Below are positions 54,568 through 62,338 of a DNA stretch of 64,000 nt, one piece after another; within the stretch, counting starts at the first letter, position 1, and every line of letters begins with the position of its first letter. The position numbers were made by a program, and so were the translations under genes. A model generated the notes under the pieces. It had not been told where the DNA came from. It made no database searches and saw only the letters and a program-made list of their open reading frames with translations. Location: positions 2,356,001 to 2,420,000 of the forward strand of contig NC_009445.1 in NCBI RefSeq assembly GCF_000026145.1, read 5' to 3'. Origin of the DNA: Bradyrhizobium sp. ORS 278. GTDB lineage: Bacteria > Pseudomonadota > Alphaproteobacteria > Rhizobiales > Xanthobacteraceae.

Positions 54568-55379
54568 AAAGCTCCGAGATGCTGTCGCTGCGCAATCCCC
54601 ATGTCCGGATCAGCGTCGGCGTGACGCTCGGGCTGTTGGTGTTGACGGCTCTGCTCGGCTTCATCGTGTTGCCCTATGCGCAGCGCGAGGCCGATCTCGC
54701 CGGCCTCTGGGATGTGATCTGCCGGGCAGCCGGACTGCCGCGCGACGCCGCGCCGGCGCCGGATCGGCCCGCGGCGGCGCCGACCTCGAAGGTCGTGCTG
54801 ACCGCGGCGACCCTGGCAAAGCCCAGTCCGCAATCGATCGGCCGCGGTGCGACCTTGGCGCAGCGCTGCGCGATGTGCCACGGTCCGACCGGCATCAGCC
54901 GCGCCGACTTCCCGAACCTCGCCGGGCAATATGGCGCCGTGGTCTACAAGCAGCTGCAGGATTTCCGCTCCGGTGCGCGTGTCAACGCAGTGATGTCGCC
55001 ATTCGCGGCCAATCTGTCCGACCAGGACATGGTCGATCTCGCGGCCTACTACGCCTATTTGCCGCGCCTGCCGGCCTATCACCCGGAGCCGCAGCAAATC
55101 CCGACGCGCATCGTGGTCTATGGCGCGCCGACCCGCGGCATCGCGCCGTGCGGCGCCTGCCATGGCAGCCTCGACAACAAGACCGGCAGCCCGTGGCTGG
55201 AAGGACAGTCGGCGGTCTATCTGAAAGCCCAGCTCGAGGCCTTTGCGTCCGGCCATCGCCGCAACGACATCAGCGCCCAGATGCGCAACATCGCGCGCGC
55301 GATGACACCGCAGGAGATCGAGGAGGCCGCAGGCTACTACGCCTCGCAGCCCGTCGAAACGATCAGAGCAGCCGAATAG
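54564..55379 (+). CDS. Membrane-anchored diheme cytochrome c (second copy)
   Basis: A 271-residue protein whose ATG overlaps the oxidase subunit I stop (ATGA). An N-terminal membrane helix (VTLGLLVLTALLGFIVLPYA) anchors it. Two heme sites CAMCH and CGACH define two cytochrome c domains, with ANLSDQDMVDLAAYYAYL between them, as in c4-type cytochromes. It is the last gene of the oxidase operon. It may act as the immediate electron donor to CuA, while the diheme protein at the operon start feeds it from elsewhere (inference). Confidence 0.88.
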   Translation: MKSSEMLSLRNPHVRISVGVTLGLLVLTALLGFIVLPYAQREADLAGLWDVICRAAGLPRDAAPAPDRPAAAPTSKVVLTAATLAKPSPQSIGRGATLAQRCAMCHGPTGISRADFPNLAGQYGAVVYKQLQDFRSGARVNAVMSPFAANLSDQDMVDLAAYYAYLPRLPAYHPEPQQIPTRIVVYGAPTRGIAPCGACHGSLDNKTGSPWLEGQSAVYLKAQLEAFASGHRRNDISAQMRNIARAMTPQEIEEAAGYYASQPVETIRAAE

Positions 55380-55440
55380 GCCGGCCGCAAAGCGCTGCGG
55401 ATGCACCACGAGGCTGCGGTGATGGCCGTGGCATGACAAG

Positions 55441-55640
55441 CGCCGCCACGTGCCCGACCTGAACCCGATCGAACAGGTCTTCGCGAAGCTCAAGCACCTT
55501 CTCCGCAAGGCCGCCGCGCGAATCGTCGACACGGTTTGTGCCGCAATTGCCGTCGCTCTCGAGGCCTTTTCGCAAAAGAATCTGCCAACTATCTCAAAAC
55601 TTGGGATATCGAACTTAATCTCATCGCTTTAGGCGAAACG
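55441..55640 (+). mobile_element. IS630-family transposase remnant, frameshifted
   Basis: The bases encode the C-terminal end of an IS630 DDE transposase: PDLNPIEQVFAKLKHLLRKA, in which the Glu after PI is the last catalytic residue. Near 55572 the frame shifts; the next frame continues the family end as AKESANYLKTW. The N-terminal three quarters of the gene are absent, so the element is dead. It sits between the oxidase operon and the LysR gene. Confidence 0.78.
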
Positions 55641-55716
55641 AATATGAAGATAGCTGCAAAGCTGTGAGAGTTGAATGCCGACGGCATAAGTTCGAGAACT
55701 TGGCAGATAGCCTTTG

Positions 55717-56664
55717 CTAGGCCTTCCAAATCACGGATTGCTCGTGACGGCGGATGAGGTCGGCGAGTGTTGCGAATCCGGCTGCGATGGATGCTGCGAA
55801 CGCCATCACCGCTGGAGACTGCGGGCTGCCGGCCAGCCGGAGGATGCCGAGCGCGCGCTCCGGATGCGGCACGCGCAGCGGCAGCGCGGTGATCTCGCGG
55901 TCCCTGCGGTAGGCGAAGACGACACCGTGCGGCAGGATCGTCAACGCGTCGGTGCGCTTGAGATAGTTCATTGCGCTGGCCAGCGAGCCGCCCACGTAAG
56001 GCATGCTGACGCCCGTCGATCCGAACGACAGCAGCAGCGCGCGCATGTCGGCCTGCAGCGGGCTGTTCGGCGGCGGTGCGATCCAGGGGAAGTCCAGAAT
56101 CTCCGGGCCCTTCAACTTGCGCTTCATCAGCAGCGGATGGGTGACGCGGCAGGCGACGACGTTGCGGCCGGGAAGGATCGATTGGAACTCGAGATCGTCG
56201 CCGTCGAGCACGTCGACCGGGCAGATGGCGAGATCGATGCGATCGGCGCGGATCGCCTCCTGCAGCTCCGGCATGTAGCCGTAGCTCTGGATCACGCGCA
56301 CGTCGGGACGGGCGTTGTGGAATTCCGCGATCAGGCCGGAAATCAGGCCGTCCATGAAGAACGGTGTTCCGGCGACGCGTACGGTCCCGGCCAGCCCGTG
56401 GCGGAAGTTGTCGATCAGCTCGGACGCCTTGCGTGAGGCGAGCAGCATGGCCTGGCCGTGATCGGCGAGCGCCCGGCCGAATGGAGTCGGGCGCAACGGG
56501 CGGCGGCCTTTCACGAACAGCGGCTCGCCAAGCCGCTTCTCCAGCGCGGCCAGCGTGCGCGAGACCGCCGGCTGCGTCATGCCGAGCAGCGCGGCGCCTT
56601 CGGTCACGCCGCCGGCATTGATCACGGCGGCGAGTTGGACCAAGTGACGCTCGTCGATCTTCAT
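55717..56664 (-). CDS. LysR-family transcriptional regulator
   Basis: A 315-residue regulator. The N-terminal winged helix-turn-helix reads HLVQLAAVINAGGVTEGAAL, then MTQPAVSRTLAALEKRLGEPLF. A periplasmic-binding-like effector domain (residues about 90-300) follows, including GTVRVAGTPFFMDGLI. It is divergent from the intradiol dioxygenase gene with only 96 bases between them, the classic layout for a LysR activator of an aromatic degradation operon. The expected effector is a pathway intermediate, not readable from sequence. Confidence 0.92.
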   Translation of the reverse strand: MKIDERHLVQLAAVINAGGVTEGAALLGMTQPAVSRTLAALEKRLGEPLFVKGRRPLRPTPFGRALADHGQAMLLASRKASELIDNFRHGLAGTVRVAGTPFFMDGLISGLIAEFHNARPDVRVIQSYGYMPELQEAIRADRIDLAICPVDVLDGDDLEFQSILPGRNVVACRVTHPLLMKRKLKGPEILDFPWIAPPPNSPLQADMRALLLSFGSTGVSMPYVGGSLASAMNYLKRTDALTILPHGVVFAYRRDREITALPLRVPHPERALGILRLAGSPQSPAVMAFAASIAAGFATLADLIRRHEQSVIWKA

Positions 56665-56677
56665 AGCAATCTGCTAT
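56663..56677. promoter_or_regulatory. LysR operator candidate (T-N11-A palindrome)
   Basis: ATAGCAATCTGCTAT is a perfect 6-bp inverted repeat with a 3-base centre and fits the LysR consensus T-N11-A. It overlaps the first bases of the LysR start codon and is followed at 56675-56680 by TATATT, a good -10-like hexamer for rightward transcription of the dioxygenase operon. Binding is inferred. Confidence 0.6.
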
Positions 56678-56760
56678 ATTATCCCGCGCAAAAATCATCA
56701 ACGCCCCTGGCGGGTCCTGCTACCGTTCCTCAAAACAGACGACGTTTCCGGGGAGGGACG

Positions 56761-57627
56761 ATGCGGCAGGAGCTGCCCATCGATCGCATTGGCGGACGGC
56801 CGGGCGAGGCCATGGCGGAGCGCATCGCGCGGTCCGGCGACGACCGGCTTGCGACCGGCATGATCGCCATCGTCAGCCACATCCATCAGCTGATCCGCGA
56901 CCTTCGTCCGACCCGGACCGAGTGGCGCGAGGCGATGGCGTTTCTCGCGGCCGTCGGCGAGGCCACGACCGACAACCGCCAGGAATGGGTGCTGCTGGCC
57001 GATCTCCTCGGCGCCACCGCGCTGGTGGAGGAGATCAACAGTCGCCGGCCCGTTGGCGCCACGCCGAACGCGCCGCGCGGACCATTTTATCGCGGCGATG
57101 CGCCACGCCGCGCCAATGGCGCGAACATCTGTCTCGACAGGATCGGGGAGCCGCTTGCGGTTCAGGGCAGGGTGGTCGATCTCGACGGGCATCCGATTGC
57201 CGGCGCCATTGTCGAGACCTGGCAGGCCAACGGGCAGGGCTTCTTCGAGAACCAGCAGCCGGACGAACAGCCGGACTGCAATCTGCGCGGTATCTTCACG
57301 ACCGATGCTGATGGTGCGTTCCACTATCTCACGGTGAAGCCGGGGAGCTACGCGGTGCCGGTCGATGGTCCCGCGGGCCGGCTGCTCGGCCAGCTCGGCT
57401 GTCCGCTGCGGCGTCCGGCCAACATTCACTTCATCGTCTCCGCCAATGGCTTCGAGCCGATCACGACGCAGCTGTTCGATCGCGCTGATACGACCGAAGA
57501 CGCGCTGCATTGCGTGAAGCCGAGCCTGCTCGCCGACTTCAAGCCGACGCGACGCAAGGACGTGCCCTGGAGCCTCACCTACACCTTCGTCATGGCGCGC
57601 GCGCCGAAGACGCGGAGCACCACATGA
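56761..57627 (+). CDS. Intradiol ring-cleavage dioxygenase, hydroxyquinol 1,2-dioxygenase type
   Basis: A 288-residue protein with GGGGAGGGACG before ATG 56761. An N-terminal helical dimerisation domain (Dioxygenase_N) is at residues about 30-100. The catalytic beta-sandwich holds two of the expected Fe(III) tyrosines, Tyr110 in RGPFY and Tyr198 in PGSYAVPVDGPAG. The two-histidine motif, usually RPAHxHF, reads RPANIHF here, so the first histidine is Asn221 while His223 is present. The family cleaves hydroxyquinol or catechol to maleylacetate or muconate. The next gene, maleylacetate reductase, argues for hydroxyquinol. Activity with the changed ligand is uncertain. Confidence 0.87.
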   Translation: MRQELPIDRIGGRPGEAMAERIARSGDDRLATGMIAIVSHIHQLIRDLRPTRTEWREAMAFLAAVGEATTDNRQEWVLLADLLGATALVEEINSRRPVGATPNAPRGPFYRGDAPRRANGANICLDRIGEPLAVQGRVVDLDGHPIAGAIVETWQANGQGFFENQQPDEQPDCNLRGIFTTDADGAFHYLTVKPGSYAVPVDGPAGRLLGQLGCPLRRPANIHFIVSANGFEPITTQLFDRADTTEDALHCVKPSLLADFKPTRRKDVPWSLTYTFVMARAPKTRSTT

Positions 57628-58694
57628 CCAGCATACGGGCGTTCATCTTCCCGGGCATCCGCTCGCGCGTCGTGTTCGGCGCGGGTACGCTGTCGCAGCT
57701 CGTCCCCGAGATGGAGCGGCTCGGCCGCAAGCGTGCGTTGCTGTTGGCGACGCCGCAGCAACGCATGGACATCGATGCGCTCGCCGACCGGCTCGGCAGC
57801 GCGTCCGCCGGCGTGTTTGCCGGCGCTGTCATGCACACTCCGGTCGACGTTACGCGCGAGGCCGTGGCGGCCTACGCGCAGAGCGGGGCGGATTGCGTGA
57901 TTGCGCTCGGCGGCGGCTCGTCGATTGGGCTCGGCAAGGCGATCGCGCTGCGCACCGGGGCCGATCAGATCGCCGTCCCGACCACCTATGCCGGCTCCGA
58001 GATGACCGACATCCTCGGCGAGACCAGCGGCGGCGAGAAGACCACCCGGCGCGATCCGGCGATCCTGCCGGAGACGGTGATCTACGACGTCGACCTGTCG
58101 CTGACCTTGCCGAAGGACATGACGGTCTCGTCGGGCCTGAACGCGATCGCGCATGCGGCCGAGGCGCTGTATGCGCCGGATCGCAATCCGATCCTGTCGC
58201 TGATGGCGGCTGATGCGATCAGGTCGTTTGCGACAGCCTTGCCCGCCGTGATCGCGAACCTCTCCGACAAGAACGCTCGCGCCGATGCGCTGTACGGCGC
58301 ATGGCTGTGCGGCGCGACCCTTGGCGGCGCCTCGATGTCCTTGCATCACAAGCTCTGCCACACGCTGGGCGGCAGCTTCGACACGCCGCATGCGCAGACG
58401 CATGCGATCCTGCTGCCGCACACGATCGGCTTCAACGTGGCGGTCGCCGGCGATCTGCTGGCGCCGCTCTCCGCGGCCCTCGGCGGAGCAACGCCCGGCA
58501 AGGCGCTGCACCGTTTTGCGACGCAGCTCGGCGCGCCCACGCGGCTGAAGGATCTCGGCCTGACCGAACCCGATCTCGATCGGGCCGCCGCGATCGCGGT
58601 CAAGAACCCCTATGCCAATCCGCGGTCGTTCAGCCAGGCTGACATCCGCGCGCTGCTGCGGGACGCCTGGGCCGGCACAGAACCACCGCTCTAG
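57624..58694 (+). CDS. Maleylacetate reductase
   Basis: A 356-residue iron-type alcohol dehydrogenase that reduces maleylacetate to 3-oxoadipate with NAD(P)H. ATG 57624 overlaps the dioxygenase stop. The cofactor motif is CVIALGGGSSIGLGKAIAL, followed by VPTTYAGSEMTDI. The motif HHKLCHTLGGSFDTPHAQTH is typical of maleylacetate reductases and contains the metal-site histidines. NAIAHAAEALYAPDRNP also fits. It completes the lower pathway after the intradiol dioxygenase and feeds the 3-oxoadipate route. Confidence 0.92.
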   Translation: MTSIRAFIFPGIRSRVVFGAGTLSQLVPEMERLGRKRALLLATPQQRMDIDALADRLGSASAGVFAGAVMHTPVDVTREAVAAYAQSGADCVIALGGGSSIGLGKAIALRTGADQIAVPTTYAGSEMTDILGETSGGEKTTRRDPAILPETVIYDVDLSLTLPKDMTVSSGLNAIAHAAEALYAPDRNPILSLMAADAIRSFATALPAVIANLSDKNARADALYGAWLCGATLGGASMSLHHKLCHTLGGSFDTPHAQTHAILLPHTIGFNVAVAGDLLAPLSAALGGATPGKALHRFATQLGAPTRLKDLGLTEPDLDRAAAIAVKNPYANPRSFSQADIRALLRDAWAGTEPPL

Positions 58695-58735
58695 AACGAT
58701 CGTTGACTTAAAAAATATCAGGGAGAGAACGAGAC

Positions 58736-60016
58736 ATGATTACGCGACGAAGGCTTCTCGAAACGGCCGCCGCGGGCGGCCTGCTGACGGCGACTGATAC
58801 GATCTTCAAGCCCGCGCTCGCGGCCGGGAAGGCGGCCAAGATCGGCTATGTCAGCCCGCAGAGCGGCCCGCTCGCGGCCTTCGCCGAGGCCGACAAGTTC
58901 ATCATCGACGGCTTCAACGCCGCTGCGAAGGCGGCCGGCCTCCAGGTTCAGGTCGTCGTCAAGGACAGCCAGTCGAATCCGAACCGCGCGGCCGAGGTCG
59001 CCAAGGAGCTGATCGTCAGCGACAAGGTCAATCTGATGCTCGTCGCCTCGACGCCGGAGACGACCAATCCGGTGTCGACGACCTGCGAGTCCGAAGGTCT
59101 GCCGTGCATCTCGACCGTCGCGCCGTGGCAGCCCTGGTTCATCGGCCAGCAGGGCAACCCAGGCGATCCCGCCTCTTGGAAGCCGTTCAGCTCCAGCTAT
59201 CACTTCTTCTGGGGCCTGGAGGACGTCATCGCCGTCTTCACCAACATGTGGGCGCAGCTGTCGACCAACAAACAAGTGGGCGGTCTCTTCCCGAATGACG
59301 GCGACGGCAACGCCTGGGGAGATCCGAAGGTCGGCTTCCCGCCGGTGCTGACCGAGAAGGGCTACAGACTGATCGATCCCGGCCGCTACCAGAACCTGTC
59401 GGATGATTTCTCCGCGCAGATCAACGCATTTAAGACCGGCAATATTGAGATCGTCACGGGCGTGATGATCCCGCCGGATTTCACCACCTTCTGGAACCAG
59501 GCCAAGCAGAAGGGCTTTGCGCCGAAGATCGCCTCGATCGGCAAGGCGCTGCTGTTCCCGCAAGCCGTGGAGGCGCTCGGCAAGCAGGGGCACAATCTGT
59601 CTTCCGAAGTGTGGTGGACGCCGAGCCATCCGTTCAAATCGTCGCTGACAGGCGCCTCGGCGAAGGAGCTTGCCGACGGCTTCACCGCCGCGACGAAGCG
59701 GCCGTGGACGCAGCCGATCGGCTTCGTGCACGCCCTGTTCGAGATTGCAGCCGATGTGCTGAAGCGCGTCGACGATCCGAGCAATGCCGACAAGGTGACG
59801 GCCGCGGTCGCGGCGACCAAGCTCGACACTATTGTGGGTCCGATCGCGTGGAACGGCGCCAAGCTGCCGCCGTTCGCCGCGAAGAACGTCTGCAAGACGC
59901 CGCTGGTTGGCGGCCAGTGGCGGCTCAAGGAGGGCGGCGGCTACGACCTCGTCATCACCGACAACAAGACGGCGCCCAACATTCCCGCTGGCGGGAAGAT
60001 CGAGCCGATCGCCTGA
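58736..60016 (+). CDS. Liv-type ABC transporter substrate-binding protein
   Basis: A 426-residue periplasmic binding protein (Peripla_BP_6). The N-terminus has twin arginines in ITRRRLLETAAAGG, suggesting Tat-type export. Mature domain features include KIGYVSPQSGPLAAFAEADK and VVVKDSQSNPNRAAEVAKEL, as in amino-acid and aromatic-acid binding proteins. GGGAGA lies upstream of the start. Its genes for ATPases and permeases follow directly. Placement in an aromatic operon makes an aromatic ligand more likely than leucine (inference). Confidence 0.9.
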   Translation: MITRRRLLETAAAGGLLTATDTIFKPALAAGKAAKIGYVSPQSGPLAAFAEADKFIIDGFNAAAKAAGLQVQVVVKDSQSNPNRAAEVAKELIVSDKVNLMLVASTPETTNPVSTTCESEGLPCISTVAPWQPWFIGQQGNPGDPASWKPFSSSYHFFWGLEDVIAVFTNMWAQLSTNKQVGGLFPNDGDGNAWGDPKVGFPPVLTEKGYRLIDPGRYQNLSDDFSAQINAFKTGNIEIVTGVMIPPDFTTFWNQAKQKGFAPKIASIGKALLFPQAVEALGKQGHNLSSEVWWTPSHPFKSSLTGASAKELADGFTAATKRPWTQPIGFVHALFEIAADVLKRVDDPSNADKVTAAVAATKLDTIVGPIAWNGAKLPPFAAKNVCKTPLVGGQWRLKEGGGYDLVITDNKTAPNIPAGGKIEPIA

Positions 60017-60022
60017 CGCGTG

Positions 60023-60760
60023 ATGAGCGGAGCAGCCGGCGTGCCCATCCTCGAACTCGATCATGTCGCCAAGCGCTTCGGCGCGTTGAAGGTCACGGAT
60101 GACGTGACCTTCGACGTCGCGCCGGGCGAGGCGCTCGGCATCATCGGTCCGAACGGCGCCGGCAAGTCGACGCTGTTCAACCTGATCACGGGCAATCTGC
60201 GCGTCGATGCGGGCCGCGTGGCGTTCGACGGTGTCGACGTCACGCGGATGCCGCCGATGGCGCGCTGCCATGCGGGCGTGGGGCGCACCTTCCAGATCCC
60301 GCAGCCGTTCGAGAAGCTGACCGTGTTCGAGAACCTCGTGGTGGCCGCGAGCATGGGATCGCGCAAGGCGGAATCCGAGGTCACCGATCGCTGCGCCGAC
60401 ATCCTGGTCAAGACCGGCCTGATCGACCGCGCCAACACGCTGGCCGGCGGGCTCGGCCTCCTGCAGCGCAAGCGGCTCGAGCTGGCGCGCGCGCTCGCCA
60501 CCGATCCGAAGCTGCTGCTGCTCGACGAGATCGCCGGCGGTCTCACCGAGGCCGAATGCCGCTCGCTGGTCGAGACGATCAGCGGCATTCACGGCTCGGG
60601 CGTCACCATCGTCTGGATCGAGCACGTGCTGCATGCACTGAACGCCGTGGTGCAGCGGCTACTCGTGCTCAATTTCGGCAAGGTCATCGGCATCGGCAAG
60701 CCCGAGGAGATCATGGCCTCGAGCGCGGTGCGCGAGATCTATCTGGGGATCGAGGTCTGA
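60023..60760 (+). CDS. Liv-type ABC transporter ATP-binding protein (LivG-like)
   Basis: A 245-residue ATPase; ATG 60023 is preferred over GTG 60020. Walker A is GPNGAGKST near residue 40, the LivG-type Q-loop is VGRTFQIPQPFEKLTVFENL, and Walker B is LLLLDEIAGGL. The ABC signature, usually LSYGQQ or LSGGQ, reads GLGLLQRKRLELARA, so its first part is atypical. The His-switch is in IVWIEHVL. Its stop overlaps the start of the next ATPase (TGATG). Confidence 0.9.
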   Translation: MSGAAGVPILELDHVAKRFGALKVTDDVTFDVAPGEALGIIGPNGAGKSTLFNLITGNLRVDAGRVAFDGVDVTRMPPMARCHAGVGRTFQIPQPFEKLTVFENLVVAASMGSRKAESEVTDRCADILVKTGLIDRANTLAGGLGLLQRKRLELARALATDPKLLLLDEIAGGLTEAECRSLVETISGIHGSGVTIVWIEHVLHALNAVVQRLLVLNFGKVIGIGKPEEIMASSAVREIYLGIEV

Positions 60761-61467
60761 TGGCGCTGCTCGAAATTCAGGGGCTGACCGCCTTCTACCG
60801 CGACTTCCAGGCGCTGTTCGGCGTCGACCTCATGCTTGAGGCGGGCGAGACGATTGCGATCGTCGGCGCCAACGGCGCCGGCAAGTCGACTTTGATGCGC
60901 TCGATCTCCGGCGTGCTGCGCAACGGCGCCGATCAGATCGTGTTCGACGGACGTCCGATCGGCGCGCTCGCTGCGCCTGACGTCGTGGCGCTCGGCGTCG
61001 CGATGGTGCCGGAGGGACGAAAACTGTTTCCCTCGCTGTCGGTGGAAGAGAACCTGCTGATCGGACGCTACGGCCGCGCGACGCCGGGACCGTGGTCGCT
61101 CGAGACGATCTACCGGCTGTTCCCGGTGCTGAAGGAGCGGCGCCACACCCCGGGCACCGCGCTGTCCGGCGGCCAGCAGCAGATGGTGGCGATCGGACGG
61201 GCACTGATGTCGAACCCGCGCGTGCTGCTGTGCGATGAGCTGAGCCTCGGCCTCGCGCCGATCATCATCAAGGATATCTATGCGGCGTTCCCGGAGATCC
61301 GCGCCAGCGGCGCCTCGATCGTCATCGTCGAGCAGGACATCGGCCAGGCGATGAAGGTCGCCGATCGGCTGTACTGCATGATGGAGGGCCGCGTGACCCT
61401 GAGCGGCCGGCCTGCCGAGCTCAGCCGCGAGGCGATCCACGCGGCGTATTTCGGAGCACACGCATGA
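60760..61467 (+). CDS. Liv-type ABC transporter ATP-binding protein (LivF-like)
   Basis: A 235-residue ATPase beginning MALLEIQGLTAFY. Walker A is GANGAGKST. The signature ALSGGQQQMVAIGRAL is canonical. Walker B with LLCDELSLGLAP is typical of LivF, and the His-switch is in IVIVEQDIGQAM. ATG 60760 overlaps the preceding stop, and its own stop overlaps the permease start at 61464 (ATGA). It pairs with the previous ATPase as a heterodimer. Confidence 0.92.
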   Translation: MALLEIQGLTAFYRDFQALFGVDLMLEAGETIAIVGANGAGKSTLMRSISGVLRNGADQIVFDGRPIGALAAPDVVALGVAMVPEGRKLFPSLSVEENLLIGRYGRATPGPWSLETIYRLFPVLKERRHTPGTALSGGQQQMVAIGRALMSNPRVLLCDELSLGLAPIIIKDIYAAFPEIRASGASIVIVEQDIGQAMKVADRLYCMMEGRVTLSGRPAELSREAIHAAYFGAHA

Positions 61468-62327
61468 GCTGGGCAGACACCATCCTGCAGGGCGTGCTGC
61501 TCGGCGGCCTCTACGCGTTGTTCGCTGCAGGTCTTTCGCTGGTGTTCGGCATCATGCGGCTGGTGAACCTCGCGCATGGCGATTTGATCGTGCTCGCGGC
61601 CTATCTGATCCTGGTACTGGTCAGCGGTCTCGGCCTGCATCCGTTCGTGGCTGTGCTGATCGCGATGCCGCTGATGTTCGGCATCGGTTGGCTGCTGCAA
61701 GCCTATGTCCTCAACCGGACGCTCGGTCCGGATATCCTGCCGCCGCTGCTAGTGACCTTCGGGCTCTCGGTGGTGCTGCAGAACGGGCTGTTGCAGGCGT
61801 ACTCCGCCGACAGCCGCCGCATTCCCTCTGGCTCTCTGGAAACCGCGTCGGTCGCGCTGGGTCCGTTCAACATCGGCGTCATGCCGATGCTGACCTTCGC
61901 CTCGGCGGTCGCCGTGATCCTGATCCTCAACCGCGTGCTCTACGGCACCGAGCTCGGCCGCGCCTTCCGCGCCACGTCGGATGATGCCGTCACCGCCGGA
62001 CTGATGGGCATCCGGCCCAACCGGACCTTCGCGGTGGCGACCGGCATCGCCATGGCGATCGTCGCGATCGCCGCAGTGTTTCTCGGTACCCGCGCCAATT
62101 TCGATCCGACCATCGGTCCGGCACGCCTGATCTATGCGTTCGAGGCGGTGATCATGGGCGGGCTCGGCTCGCTCTGGGGCACGCTGGCCGGCGGCGTCGT
62201 GCTGGGCGTGGCGCAGACGGTCGGCGGCGCGATCAATCCGGAATGGCAGATCCTGGCCGGTCACATCGCGTTCGTGCTGGTGCTGCTGGTCCGTCCGCGC
62301 GGCTTCTTCCCGCGCGCGGTCGATTGA
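61464..62327 (+). CDS. Liv-type ABC transporter permease (LivH-like)
   Basis: A 287-residue permease with about eight membrane helices. The family motifs GGLYALFAAGLSLVFGIMRLVNLAHGDLI and, near the C-terminus, AVIMGGLGSLWGTLAGGVVLG are present in order. ATG 61464 overlaps the LivF-like stop. It forms the heterodimeric channel with the next permease. The protein ends in the short tail FFPRAVD. Confidence 0.92.
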   Translation: MSWADTILQGVLLGGLYALFAAGLSLVFGIMRLVNLAHGDLIVLAAYLILVLVSGLGLHPFVAVLIAMPLMFGIGWLLQAYVLNRTLGPDILPPLLVTFGLSVVLQNGLLQAYSADSRRIPSGSLETASVALGPFNIGVMPMLTFASAVAVILILNRVLYGTELGRAFRATSDDAVTAGLMGIRPNRTFAVATGIAMAIVAIAAVFLGTRANFDPTIGPARLIYAFEAVIMGGLGSLWGTLAGGVVLGVAQTVGGAINPEWQILAGHIAFVLVLLVRPRGFFPRAVD

Positions 62328-62338
62328 GGGGCAGGGCG

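Noticed and set aside
58718..60634. About 640-codon minus-strand open frame
   Set aside because: It is antisense to the substrate-binding protein and LivG-like ATPase genes and contains no domain.
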